6,625 bases of DNA. It comes from CAZYXZ01 sp964651395. Its GTDB lineage: Bacteria > Actinomycetota > Actinomycetes > BP-191. Position numbers and translations under genes: made by a program. The stretch is from contig CAZYXZ010000110.1 of NCBI GenBank assembly GCA_964651395.1, positions 1-6,625 on the forward strand. Reading direction: 5' to 3'. Below the pieces are notes generated by a model that searched no databases, was not told the DNA's origin, and was given only the letters and a program-made list of their open reading frames with translations. Each line of letters starts with the position of its first letter. The stretch's first letter is position 1. Below, piece by piece: positions 1 through 6,588 of this stretch.

Positions 1-2347
1 ACGAACGCAACCGACCATCCGCGTCGTACCCGCGGGCCTGCCACGCCCCGTTGCTCGGCGTGATCGTCGCCACCCGTCCGTCGGAGTCGTACGTGTAGTC
101 CACGGTCGTGCCGCTGCTGACCTCCCGGACGAGCCGCCCGGCCAGGTCGAAGGTGCTGACCACCGCACCTGAGGCATCGAGTGCGCGGATCCGCCGGCCC
201 GCCGCGTTGTACGTGTACGCGACGGTGCTGCTGTCAGAGAAGCGGGTGCTCGTACGCTGGCTCGCCGCGTCGTAGTCGTGGTGCTGCGTACGGCCATCCG
301 GTGGGACGAGATCGGTGAGCCGGCCGAGGGCGTCGTACTGGTAGCCCGTGGTCCGGTTCAGCGGGTCGGTGTGGCTGAGCAGTCGGTCGGCGAGGTCGTA
401 GGTCCAGGACTCGAGGCGGTGCGTCGGGTCCTCGCGGCTGATCCGGTTGCCCCGCGCGTCGTAGCCGGTGGAGGTCAGCCCGCCGTTGGCGTCCCACGCC
501 TTGGTCATCCGCCCGAGGGCGTCGTAGCCGAAGCGGACCACCTTGCCCAGCGCGTCCGTCCGCTTCTCCAGCAGGCCGGTGAGGAAGTAGCTCGACGTCG
601 TGATCCCGCCCGCGGGCACCTGGATGGTGAGTTGGCGGCCGGCAGCGTCGTAGGTGTAGCGCGTGATCAGTCCGGTCGGGGTCTTGGTGGAGACCACCCG
701 GCCGTCGAGGTCGTAGGTCGACGTGCTCACGAAGCCCATCGGCGAGCGCGTCGTGACCCGGCGGCCGGCGTCGTCGTAGCCGTAGGTCTCGGTCGCGCCT
801 GAGGGCTGGCGCGTCGTCAACGCCCGGCCGGCCGGGGTGAAGGTGTACCGGGTCACTCGGCCGGTCGCGTCGGTCGAGCTGACCAGGTGGCCATCAGCGT
901 CGTAGTCGCTGCGCGTGATGCCGCCGGCCGGGTCGGTCACCGACGTCACGCGGCCGAGCGCGTCGTGCCCGTACGTCGTGCGGCGCCCGAGCTCATCGAC
1001 CTGGGCCGTCACGCGACCCTGCCAGTCGTACTCGGTCCGGCGGATACCACCGAGCGCGTCCGTGGTCGCCGTGACGTTGCCGTTCTCGTCGTGCTGGTAG
1101 GTCGTCGTCGCACCGGCCGGGTCGGTGCTGCTGAGCAGCCGCCCAAGCGGTCCGTACACGTAGCTGGTGACCGAGCCGCCCGGTCGGGTGTGCTTGGTCA
1201 GGTTGCCGCGGTCGTCGTACTCGTAGCTGGTGACCTGACCCAGTGCGTCGGTGGTCGACGCGAGCTGACGCGCGTTCGTGTAGGTGTGGCGCGTGACCGC
1301 GCTTGCCTCGTCCGTCTCCGCGATCAGGTTGCCGGCGTTGTCGTAGTCGTACTGACGGACTCCACCAACCGGGTTGGTGACGCTGAGGACGCGGCCCGAC
1401 GCGTCGTAGGTCCAGCGGGTGACGTGCCCCAAGGGGGTGGTCTTGGAGAGCCGGTTGCCGGCGCCGTCATACGCGAAGCGCGTGATCCCGCCGTTCTCGT
1501 CCGTGCTGGTGACGAGGTTGCGGGCATTGTCATAGCAGAACGTCGTCTGCACGCCGTCGGCGTCGATCACGGCGGTGACCAGTCCGCCGGCTGCGGTGAC
1601 GGTGCTGCGGGCGCCGCTCGGTGCGACCACGGCAGACGGGATGCGTTCGGCTCCGGCGTACTCGAGCCGGGTGAGGTGCCCCAGCGTGTCCTGCATGGAC
1701 GTGGGCCGGTTGGCCGCGTCGTAGGCGATCGAGCTCGTCCCATCCGGCGTGACCGCGGAGAGCAGATTGCCCGCGCCGTCGATGTCGTACGTCGTCGAGA
1801 AGGCCCGACGGTCGGTAGCCGCGGATGGATGCCCAGACGAGCCGAAGGTCCGGGTCGCCGACTTGCCGTGTGCGTCCGTCGTGGATGTCAGCCGCGCATC
1901 GAGGTCGTGTCGGAAAACGGTGGTCCCGACGCTCTCCGTCGCCGTCGTGACGTAGTTGCCGTCGTCGGAGTAGCTCAGCGTGACGACTTGCCCGGTCGGC
2001 TGGGTCTGTTCGACGACGCGGCCGGCCGTGTCGTAGCTGTTGCGGACGCGGGTCCGTCCGTCGCCGTCGAGGATCTCCGAGATCCGGCGCTGCGCGTTGT
2101 ACCGATAGACCGTCTGCGCGCCGTCGACGCCGGTGACGCCAGTCAGCAGCTCACCGGTGTAGTGGTAAGTGACCCTTCGTCCGTCGCTGGTATCGATGTG
2201 ATCGACACGACCGTCCGCCCCGTAGGCCAGGGTGAGGACGTAGCCGGTACTGCTGGTGACTGAGGCCAGGCGGTCGCTGTCGTAGACGGGCGTGGTGGTC
2301 GTGCCGTCGGGACGCCTAAGCGTGGTGAGCCGGCCCATGCTGTCGAA
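1..2347 (-). repeat. YD-repeat (RHS) region, about 35 units
   Basis: From residue 1366 to the left edge the protein repeats a unit of about 21 residues (63 bases) of the type xxYDxxGRLxxxTDxxGxxT. Clear units include YDASGRVL, YDNAGNLI, YDDRGNL, YDWQGRV, YDADGHL, YDLDGRVV, YDAAGRQL, YDALGRM and YDARGNRI. Units in the first third are more irregular (for example YAGAERI and FGSSGHP), while those from about residue 1640 onward are regular. In structures of RHS and Tc proteins such units build a spiralling beta shell that encloses the C-terminal domain. The last unit in view, GYDADGRLRS, coincides with the left inverted-repeat arm. No DPxG-type core motif that would end the shell is seen, so the region probably continues beyond position 1. 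Confidence 0.95.
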
Positions 2348-5300
2348 CTCGCTGACGCCGCCCGCCGGGGAGGTCAGCCGGTAGCCGCCCTCGGTCATCT
2401 CGGTCAGGGTCGACGTGAACCCGCTCGGTCCGTGCCAGGCGCCCGCCAGCAGCGTGAAGTGGACACGTCTGCCCTGGTCGGTCCGCAGGTCGAGGCCGTC
2501 AGGGACCACGCGAACGCTCTCGCCGAACGTCGTGGACCAGCCCAAGCCCAGAGCTCCATCGCGGCGGTCCAACGCGTTGTACGTGCGGGTGAAGCCGATC
2601 GGTCCGGCCGCGGCCGGGTAGTCGATGTCGGTCGTGATGTCGTAGAAGTTGCCCGTCGCAAGATTGATGGGGTCGAACCCGTCGGCGCCGTACTGCGGGC
2701 GCCCGTAGGCCGTGCTGGGGTCCATCCCACTGGGCAGGATGATCGTGTTCGAGAACACGTCCGAGAGTGGACTCGGCGGGGCGAGCGCCCCGACCACGCC
2801 ATAGACCGCGACGATGCCGTCGTCGGGGGCGAAGAGCGACAGGCTGCACTCGGTCCCGTGGTCGCAGTACGTCGCCATCCGAGTGCCGGTCGCGTCGGTC
2901 AACATGATCTTGATGACCCGACCACTGAGTGCGAGCGGCTGGTTGAGATGCACCGTGAGGGTCACGGCGTCGTTGGCCTTCACCCAGTCGCGGGATGAGG
3001 TGAGTGCGGCGGTCCACGCCTCGGGCTGGATGACCGCCTCGTCGCTGTTCGCCCGCACGACTGCGGAGTCGCCGTCCCGCACGACCTGTGCGACGAAGCG
3101 GTGCGGCTGGTCGCCTAGATACGCGAAGTCGATGCTCGTGTGGCACTGGTCGGTGGGGACGCAGACCACGCGGTCGGCGTGCGTGGTCAGGTCGCGAATG
3201 CGGAGCCGGTACCCCTCACGCAGCGGTTGGTTGGGGACCGGCACCAGGAGTGCTACGTCCGAGCTGGTCAGATGGGTGCGATCGGCGAGCAGCTCGACTG
3301 ACCACGCCTTGCCGCGCAGCCCCACCGTGCCGCTGGCCGCGCGGATGCCGCCCGGCGGCGGAGTTTCTGCGGCGCTGGCAACGACATAGGCCACGTACTG
3401 GTGGACGGTCCCGTCGTCAACGTCGAGGAAATCAGCGGTGTACTGGCAGGCGATCCCGGTTTCGCAGGTCGTCCGCAGCCGCCCGGCCGTCAGGTCATAG
3501 ATCGCGATCCGCAACCCGGTTCCGGTGATCGGCTGGTTGGCCGTCGCAGTGAGGACGACGGTGTCGTTGGAGGCGACCTCCTCGCCGTCAGCTTCCAGGC
3601 CCAGCTGCCAGGCGAGTGGGTTGACGATGCGCGTCTCGGAGGCTGCTGCGGGTGAGGTCGGCGGTAGCGCGGCGCCCACGGGCACCACCCATGCGATGTA
3701 GCTGTGCGGTTCGCCGTTCAAGGAGTTGAAGGTCACCGTGTGCGCGCAGGTGCTTCCGGTGTCGCAGGGGACGGCAACTTGCTCTGCGGTCTGATCGAAG
3801 ATCACCACTCGGTACCCGGAGAGGCTGAGCGGCTGGTTGAGGCTTGCGACTAGCTGTGCGGTTTGCGTCGAGGAGATCTCACTGCGGTCGACAGCGAGGG
3901 AGACTTCCCAGGCTGCGGGCTGGACCTGAACGACGCCCGAGGCGGCCAGCGGCTGCAGGGGTGGAATCGTCGCATCCGTGGGCACGACCCACGCGATGTA
4001 GCTGTGCGGTTGTCCGGCAAGCTGAGCGAAGGCGACGCCGAAGGAGCAGTTGGCGGTGGTCTCGCAGGAGGTGACCACTGCCTCTGCAGTCAGGTCATAG
4101 ATGACGGCGCGGACGGCTGGCGTCAGGGGTTGGTTGGTCGTCGCGGTCACGTGGGCGACATCCGTCGTTTGGATTTCCGTGAGGTCCGCGACCAGCTCGA
4201 TCTCCCAGGCCTCCTGCTGGATCAGGACAAGGCCACTGGTGGCGCGGTGATTCGTCGGCGGCTGCGCGCTGGGCGGCGCCACATAGGCGGCGAAGTGGTG
4301 CCCTGCCTGGCTGACACTCGAGAAAGCAACCTGCGTAGAGCACGACGCGCCGGACTCGCAGAAGCCAACCCTTGTTCCGCTGTTGAGGTTGTAGATCTGG
4401 ATGGGCAGGTTGGGGTTGACGGCATGGTTCGCGGTCGCCGTGAGCGTCGCTATCTCGGTGGACATGAGCAGGGCGTCATCGACCTGGAGGTCGACCGCCC
4501 ACGACGGTGCCTGGAGGGTCACCGTCCCTGACTGGCCGCGCGAGCCGGCCGGCGGGTAGGAGTTCACGGCGGACGGCGCAACATGAGCCACGAACGTGTG
4601 CTGCTCGTTGTTCAGACTCGCCTCGCTCACGCCCGCGGTGCAGACAGTGCCGGAATCGCAGGACACGAGAAGCGTGCCCGCCGTCGCATCGAAGATGTGG
4701 ATCGATAGCCCGGTGCCGTTCACGATCTGGTTCGCGGCAGCGGTCAAGGTCGCCACGCCGCCGGGTTCTAGGACCTGGACGTCGGAGATCAGCTCCAGCT
4801 CCCAGTCAGCGGGACTCACGCTGACAGATGCGCTGGTCGCGCGAATACCTGGAGGGGGCAGGGTCGCAGCCTCCTGCGCCACGTACGCGACGTAGTTGTG
4901 CGCGACACCGCCAAGCACTCCGAAGCTCACGCCTGCCTGGCACGTCGTGCCCGAATTGCAGGAGACCACGAGCGCGCCGGTCGCCGTGTCGAAGATCAGG
5001 ATCCGCAGGCCAGTCCCGTTGATCGTGCTGTCGGCGGTCGCCGTGAGCGTCGCGGATTCATGCGAGTGCACGACGGAGTGCGAGGTCGTGAGCTGGACGG
5101 TGTAAGGCGGCGGGCTCACAGTCACCAGAGCACTTGCCGCGCGCTGGCCGGGAGGTGGCGCGGGCGGTCCGTTGGCGAAAGCCGCGATGAACGCCTGGAA
5201 CTGATGCGGCTGGAACCCTAGGGATCCGAACGAGACCCCCGCGCTGCACTGGACGACTCGCCCGCTGCAGCCCTGCAGGAGCGTTCCCGTTGTCATGTCA

Positions 5301-6442
5301 TAGATGTAGATGGAGTCATGGATCTCGTTGATCATCTGATTCGCCGTGGCGGTCAGGCTGGCGCTCTGCGTGCCGTTGATCACGGTGGGATTGGCGACCA
5401 GGGTGATCGACCACGCCGTGGGCGTGACCGTGGCCTCTGGGCTCGCCGCCCGGAAACTCTCCGGGGGCGTCGGACTGGAGTTGGGATAAGACGCAATGAA
5501 CGCCCGGTAGCGGTGGGTCTGACCGCCCAGCACCGCGTGCGAGACCCCGGCGGTGCATACGGTGCCCGTTGAACACACGCCGAGCTGCGTGCCTGCGGTC
5601 AGGTCGTAGATGAAGATGGCGTCAGCGGTGGCAGACACGGACTGGTTGGCAGTCGCCGTCAACGTCGCGCTCTGCACGCTGGTGATCTGCGTCGGGCTGG
5701 CCACCAGGTCCACGACCCACTCCGCGGGCGTGACGGTCACGGCCGCGCTGGTGGTGTTCGCCGAGGGTGGAGGGGGCGGCCCGGAGTAGTTCACAGACGC
5801 TATGAAGGCTTGGAAGCTGTGCGTCTGGTCGCCAAGGACCCCGAAGCCGACGCCAGCGTTGCACGTCGTCCCGCTCGTGCACATCGCGAGCAGGGTCTCC
5901 GACGTCATGTCGTAGATGAACAGGCCGCGGTCTGTACCCGTCAGCGGCTGATTGGCAGTCGCCAGCAGCTGAGCCGTTTCGAAGTTGCGGATCGTCGTGG
6001 CTGCCGGCGTGAGTCCCACCGTCCACTCGCGGGGGCTGACCACGAGCTCGTTGCTGGTAGCGACCGCCCCGGACGGCGGAGTCGAGGTGCTGTCGGCGGC
6101 GTAGGCCCTGAACGTATGTGGCGTGCCGCCGAGGTAGTTGAAGGTGATCCCGGCGTTGCACTCAGCGCCGCTGTCGCAGAACCCCACGAGCGACCCGTTC
6201 GTCACGTCGTAGACGAAGATCGCGTACGGCGCACCATTGACCGGCACGTTCGTCCTCGCCGTGAGCGTCGCGCTTTCCGGGCTCGTGACCACGGTGCGGT
6301 CCGACGACAGCGTGACCGACGTCGGTGGTGGCGGTGGATCCGCGTGAACGGCCAATTGCGGCAATCCGAAGGCCGCGACCGCACCCACCACAGTTACTGC
6401 CACAACCTGGAACAGGCGTCGTCTAACGACCCGACCTCGCAT
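1..6442 (-). CDS. Giant secreted Ig-like array / DUF6531 / YD-repeat (RHS-family) protein, 3' end beyond the window
   Basis: This is a continuous frame of 2147 codons, still open at the left edge. The ATG at 6442 is the first possible start: an in-frame TAA lies at 6476-6478 and no ATG, GTG or TTG falls between. A signal peptide follows at once. Domains in order: signal peptide 1-34; Pro-rich linker 35-41; twelve Ig-like modules 42-1237; a DUF6531-type domain 1257-1329 (DPINLATGNF, then a GLGW motif near 1299-1302); about 35 YD repeats from 1366 onward. Family knowledge: RHS/YD proteins form a beta-sheet shell around a C-terminal toxin or effector tip; exported Gram-positive members such as WapA act in contact-dependent competition. 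The tip is not in the window, so toxicity is inference. No PAAR or VRR domain is seen, which argues against type VI delivery. Surface adhesin or matrix protein is the alternative. Tandem-module registers agree at every boundary checked, so no frameshift is evident. Confidence 0.96.
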   Translation of the reverse strand, partial: MRGRVVRRRLFQVVAVTVVGAVAAFGLPQLAVHADPPPPPTSVTLSSDRTVVTSPESATLTARTNVPVNGAPYAIFVYDVTNGSLVGFCDSGAECNAGITFNYLGGTPHTFRAYAADSTSTPPSGAVATSNELVVSPREWTVGLTPAATTIRNFETAQLLATANQPLTGTDRGLFIYDMTSETLLAMCTSGTTCNAGVGFGVLGDQTHSFQAFIASVNYSGPPPPPSANTTSAAVTVTPAEWVVDLVASPTQITSVQSATLTATANQSVSATADAIFIYDLTAGTQLGVCSTGTVCTAGVSHAVLGGQTHRYRAFIASYPNSSPTPPESFRAASPEATVTPTAWSITLVANPTVINGTQSASLTATANQMINEIHDSIYIYDMTTGTLLQGCSGRVVQCSAGVSFGSLGFQPHQFQAFIAAFANGPPAPPPGQRAASALVTVSPPPYTVQLTTSHSVVHSHESATLTATADSTINGTGLRILIFDTATGALVVSCNSGTTCQAGVSFGVLGGVAHNYVAYVAQEAATLPPPGIRATSASVSVSPADWELELISDVQVLEPGGVATLTAAANQIVNGTGLSIHIFDATAGTLLVSCDSGTVCTAGVSEASLNNEQHTFVAHVAPSAVNSYPPAGSRGQSGTVTLQAPSWAVDLQVDDALLMSTEIATLTATANHAVNPNLPIQIYNLNSGTRVGFCESGASCSTQVAFSSVSQAGHHFAAYVAPPSAQPPTNHRATSGLVLIQQEAWEIELVADLTEIQTTDVAHVTATTNQPLTPAVRAVIYDLTAEAVVTSCETTANCSFGVAFAQLAGQPHSYIAWVVPTDATIPPLQPLAASGVVQVQPAAWEVSLAVDRSEISSTQTAQLVASLNQPLSLSGYRVVIFDQTAEQVAVPCDTGSTCAHTVTFNSLNGEPHSYIAWVVPVGAALPPTSPAAASETRIVNPLAWQLGLEADGEEVASNDTVVLTATANQPITGTGLRIAIYDLTAGRLRTTCETGIACQYTADFLDVDDGTVHQYVAYVVASAAETPPPGGIRAASGTVGLRGKAWSVELLADRTHLTSSDVALLVPVPNQPLREGYRLRIRDLTTHADRVVCVPTDQCHTSIDFAYLGDQPHRFVAQVVRDGDSAVVRANSDEAVIQPEAWTAALTSSRDWVKANDAVTLTVHLNQPLALSGRVIKIMLTDATGTRMATYCDHGTECSLSLFAPDDGIVAVYGVVGALAPPSPLSDVFSNTIILPSGMDPSTAYGRPQYGADGFDPINLATGNFYDITTDIDYPAAAGPIGFTRTYNALDRRDGALGLGWSTTFGESVRVVPDGLDLRTDQGRRVHFTLLAGAWHGPSGFTSTLTEMTEGGYRLTSPAGGVSEFDSMGRLTTLRRPDGTTTTPVYDSDRLASVTSSTGYVLTLAYGADGRVDHIDTSDGRRVTYHYTGELLTGVTGVDGAQTVYRYNAQRRISEILDGDGRTRVRNSYDTAGRVVEQTQPTGQVVTLSYSDDGNYVTTATESVGTTVFRHDLDARLTSTTDAHGKSATRTFGSSGHPSAATDRRAFSTTYDIDGAGNLLSAVTPDGTSSIAYDAANRPTSMQDTLGHLTRLEYAGAERIPSAVVAPSGARSTVTAAGGLVTAVIDADGVQTTFCYDNARNLVTSTDENGGITRFAYDGAGNRLSKTTPLGHVTRWTYDASGRVLSVTNPVGGVRQYDYDNAGNLIAETDEASAVTRHTYTNARQLASTTDALGQVTSYEYDDRGNLTKHTRPGGSVTSYVYGPLGRLLSSTDPAGATTTYQHDENGNVTATTDALGGIRRTEYDWQGRVTAQVDELGRRTTYGHDALGRVTSVTDPAGGITRSDYDADGHLVSSTDATGRVTRYTFTPAGRALTTRQPSGATETYGYDDAGRRVTTRSPMGFVSTSTYDLDGRVVSTKTPTGLITRYTYDAAGRQLTIQVPAGGITTSSYFLTGLLEKRTDALGKVVRFGYDALGRMTKAWDANGGLTSTGYDARGNRISREDPTHRLESWTYDLADRLLSHTDPLNRTTGYQYDALGRLTDLVPPDGRTQHHDYDAASQRTSTRFSDSSTVAYTYNAAGRRIRALDASGAVVSTFDLAGRLVREVSSGTTVDYTYDSDGRVATITPSNGAWQARGYDADGRLRS
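2..28 (-). repeat. Left arm of a perfect 27-bp inverted repeat, inside the gene
   Basis: These 27 bases are the exact reverse complement of 6598-6624. Identity ends at both sides: base 1 does not pair with 6625, and base 29 does not pair with 6597. On the minus strand the arm covers nine whole codons, reading YDADGRLRS, so it sits in codon register within a YD unit. The arm has only a weak internal dyad (ACGC near one end, GCGT near the other). Because it touches the window edge, more homology further left after the single mismatch cannot be excluded. Confidence 0.95.
2456..2674 (-). other. DUF6531-type domain between the Ig array and the YD repeats
   Basis: Residues 1257-1329 begin DPINLATGNFYD, run through FTRTYNALD and GALGLGWSTTF, and end near GRRVHF. 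This DPVN-x-TG-x-F opening followed by an R-x-Y-N and G-x-G-W pattern is characteristic of the DUF6531 domain found just before RHS/YD repeats in many secreted and type VI-delivered polymorphic toxins. The domain is thought to cap or initiate the YD shell. About 36 further residues, including the segment GGYRLTSPAGGVSEFDSMG, lead into the first YD unit. The assignment is from motif recognition, not a profile search. Confidence 0.78.
2732..6319 (-). repeat. Twelve tandem Ig-like modules with paired cysteines
   Basis: Residues 42-1237 form twelve modules of about 94-103 residues. Boundaries set after the closing aromatic residue are: 6023-6319, 5717-6022, 5411-5716, 5102-5410, 4802-5101, 4499-4801, 4205-4498, 3908-4204, 3608-3907, 3302-3607, 3014-3301 and 2732-3013. 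The common pattern is: a start like VxLxAxxT; ATLTATANQ; a strand like IFIYDxTxG; a cysteine pair C-x5-C (x6 in module 4; typically CxSGTxC); AGVxFxxLGxQxHxFxA; a Pro-rich hinge; then AxSxxVxVxPxxW. The closing residue is W in modules 1-11 except module 4, which has Y. All twelve modules keep both cysteines, predicting a small disulfide-closed hairpin in each. The alternating strand pattern fits an Ig-like or fibronectin-like fold; I cannot assign a named family. The array probably acts as a stalk. Modules 11 and 12 are the most divergent. Confidence 0.88.
3681..4011. repeat. Direct repeat 300 bases apart in Ig modules 8 and 9
   Basis: The 31 bases at 3681-3711 and 3981-4011 match at 29 positions and are offset by exactly 300 bases. 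They encode the same stretch, PHSYIAWVVP, in modules 9 and 8. This marks a fairly recent module duplication, or gene conversion between neighbouring modules. Confidence 0.75.
6341..6442 (-). other. Signal peptide of the YD-repeat protein
   Basis: Codons 1-34 encode a basic n-region (MRGRVVRRR), a hydrophobic stretch from about residue 10 to 27 (LFQVVAVTVVGAVAAFGL) and a likely cleavage site after A34 (AVHA, then DPPPPP). A proline run follows, as is common after cleavage sites of surface proteins. The run VRRRLFQ loosely resembles a twin-arginine motif, so the choice between Sec and Tat export is open. The signal places the whole protein outside the cytoplasm, which fits the paired cysteines in the following modules. 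Confidence 0.88.
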
Positions 6443-6464
6443 GAGCCCCCCAGCCCCCCGCCCG
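6443..6464 (-). promoter_or_regulatory. G-run ribosome binding region of the YD gene
   Basis: The minus strand just before the ATG reads GGGCGGGGGGCTGGGGGGCTC. There is no AGGAGG; the nearest Shine-Dalgarno-like element is TGGGGGG, ending three bases before the ATG, which is close for efficient initiation. The two G6 tracts dominate this stretch. Confidence 0.45.
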
Positions 6465-6470
6465 TAAGGT

Positions 6471-6488
6471 CGCCGTTACGCAGCGGAT
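6471..6488 (+). repeat. Imperfect direct copy of the inner edge of the right arm
   Basis: CGCCGTTACG followed by CAGCGGAT here matches CGCCGTTACG followed by ACGCGGAT at 6592-6609 in 16 of 18 positions, in the same orientation and 121 bases apart. The second copy covers the first twelve bases of the right arm plus six bases inside it. It could be a degenerate half-site, a trace of local duplication, or chance in GC-rich DNA. Confidence 0.4.
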
Positions 6489-6510
6489 AGGGGCAGACAC
6501 GCAACGTAAC
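6475..6510. promoter_or_regulatory. GTTACG / CGTAAC dyad in the leader
   Basis: GTTACG at 6475-6480 and CGTAAC at 6505-6510 are exact inverted 6-mers around a 24-base centre. The same GTTACG occurs again at 6596-6601, overlapping the right arm. The first copy also forms a shorter 5-bp dyad with CGTAA at 6463-6467. The arrangement could be a regulator operator or an accessory site of the recombination reaction. No protein is assigned. Confidence 0.3.
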
Positions 6511-6588
6511 TAACCAACTGCGCCATGGGAAGAGCCTGATCACGGCGGCCCGCGGCGATTAGGGACGAACCGCCCACAGCGCACGCTC

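Noticed and set aside
887..2263. Long plus-strand open frame of 458 codons (and smaller ones at 278-802, 3863-4531, 5810-6490)
   Set aside because: They are antisense to the in-frame Ig/YD coding sequence. Their products follow the repeat period of the real gene and are low-complexity Arg/Val/Gly-rich, as expected of shadows in GC-rich DNA.
1..2347. CRISPR-like regular repeats
   Set aside because: The roughly 63-base periodicity comes from degenerate YD codons in one frame, with no constant repeat or unique spacers.
2499..3146. Minus-strand open frame in another register, plus similar frames at 2404-2802, 5316-5576 and 5622-6161
   Set aside because: They overlap the continuous YD protein frame in a different register, are rich in Arg and His, and show no domain pattern.
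6341..6442. Firm assignment as a Tat substrate from VRRRLFQ
   Set aside because: The motif is only a loose match, and the AVHA cleavage context fits Sec export equally well.
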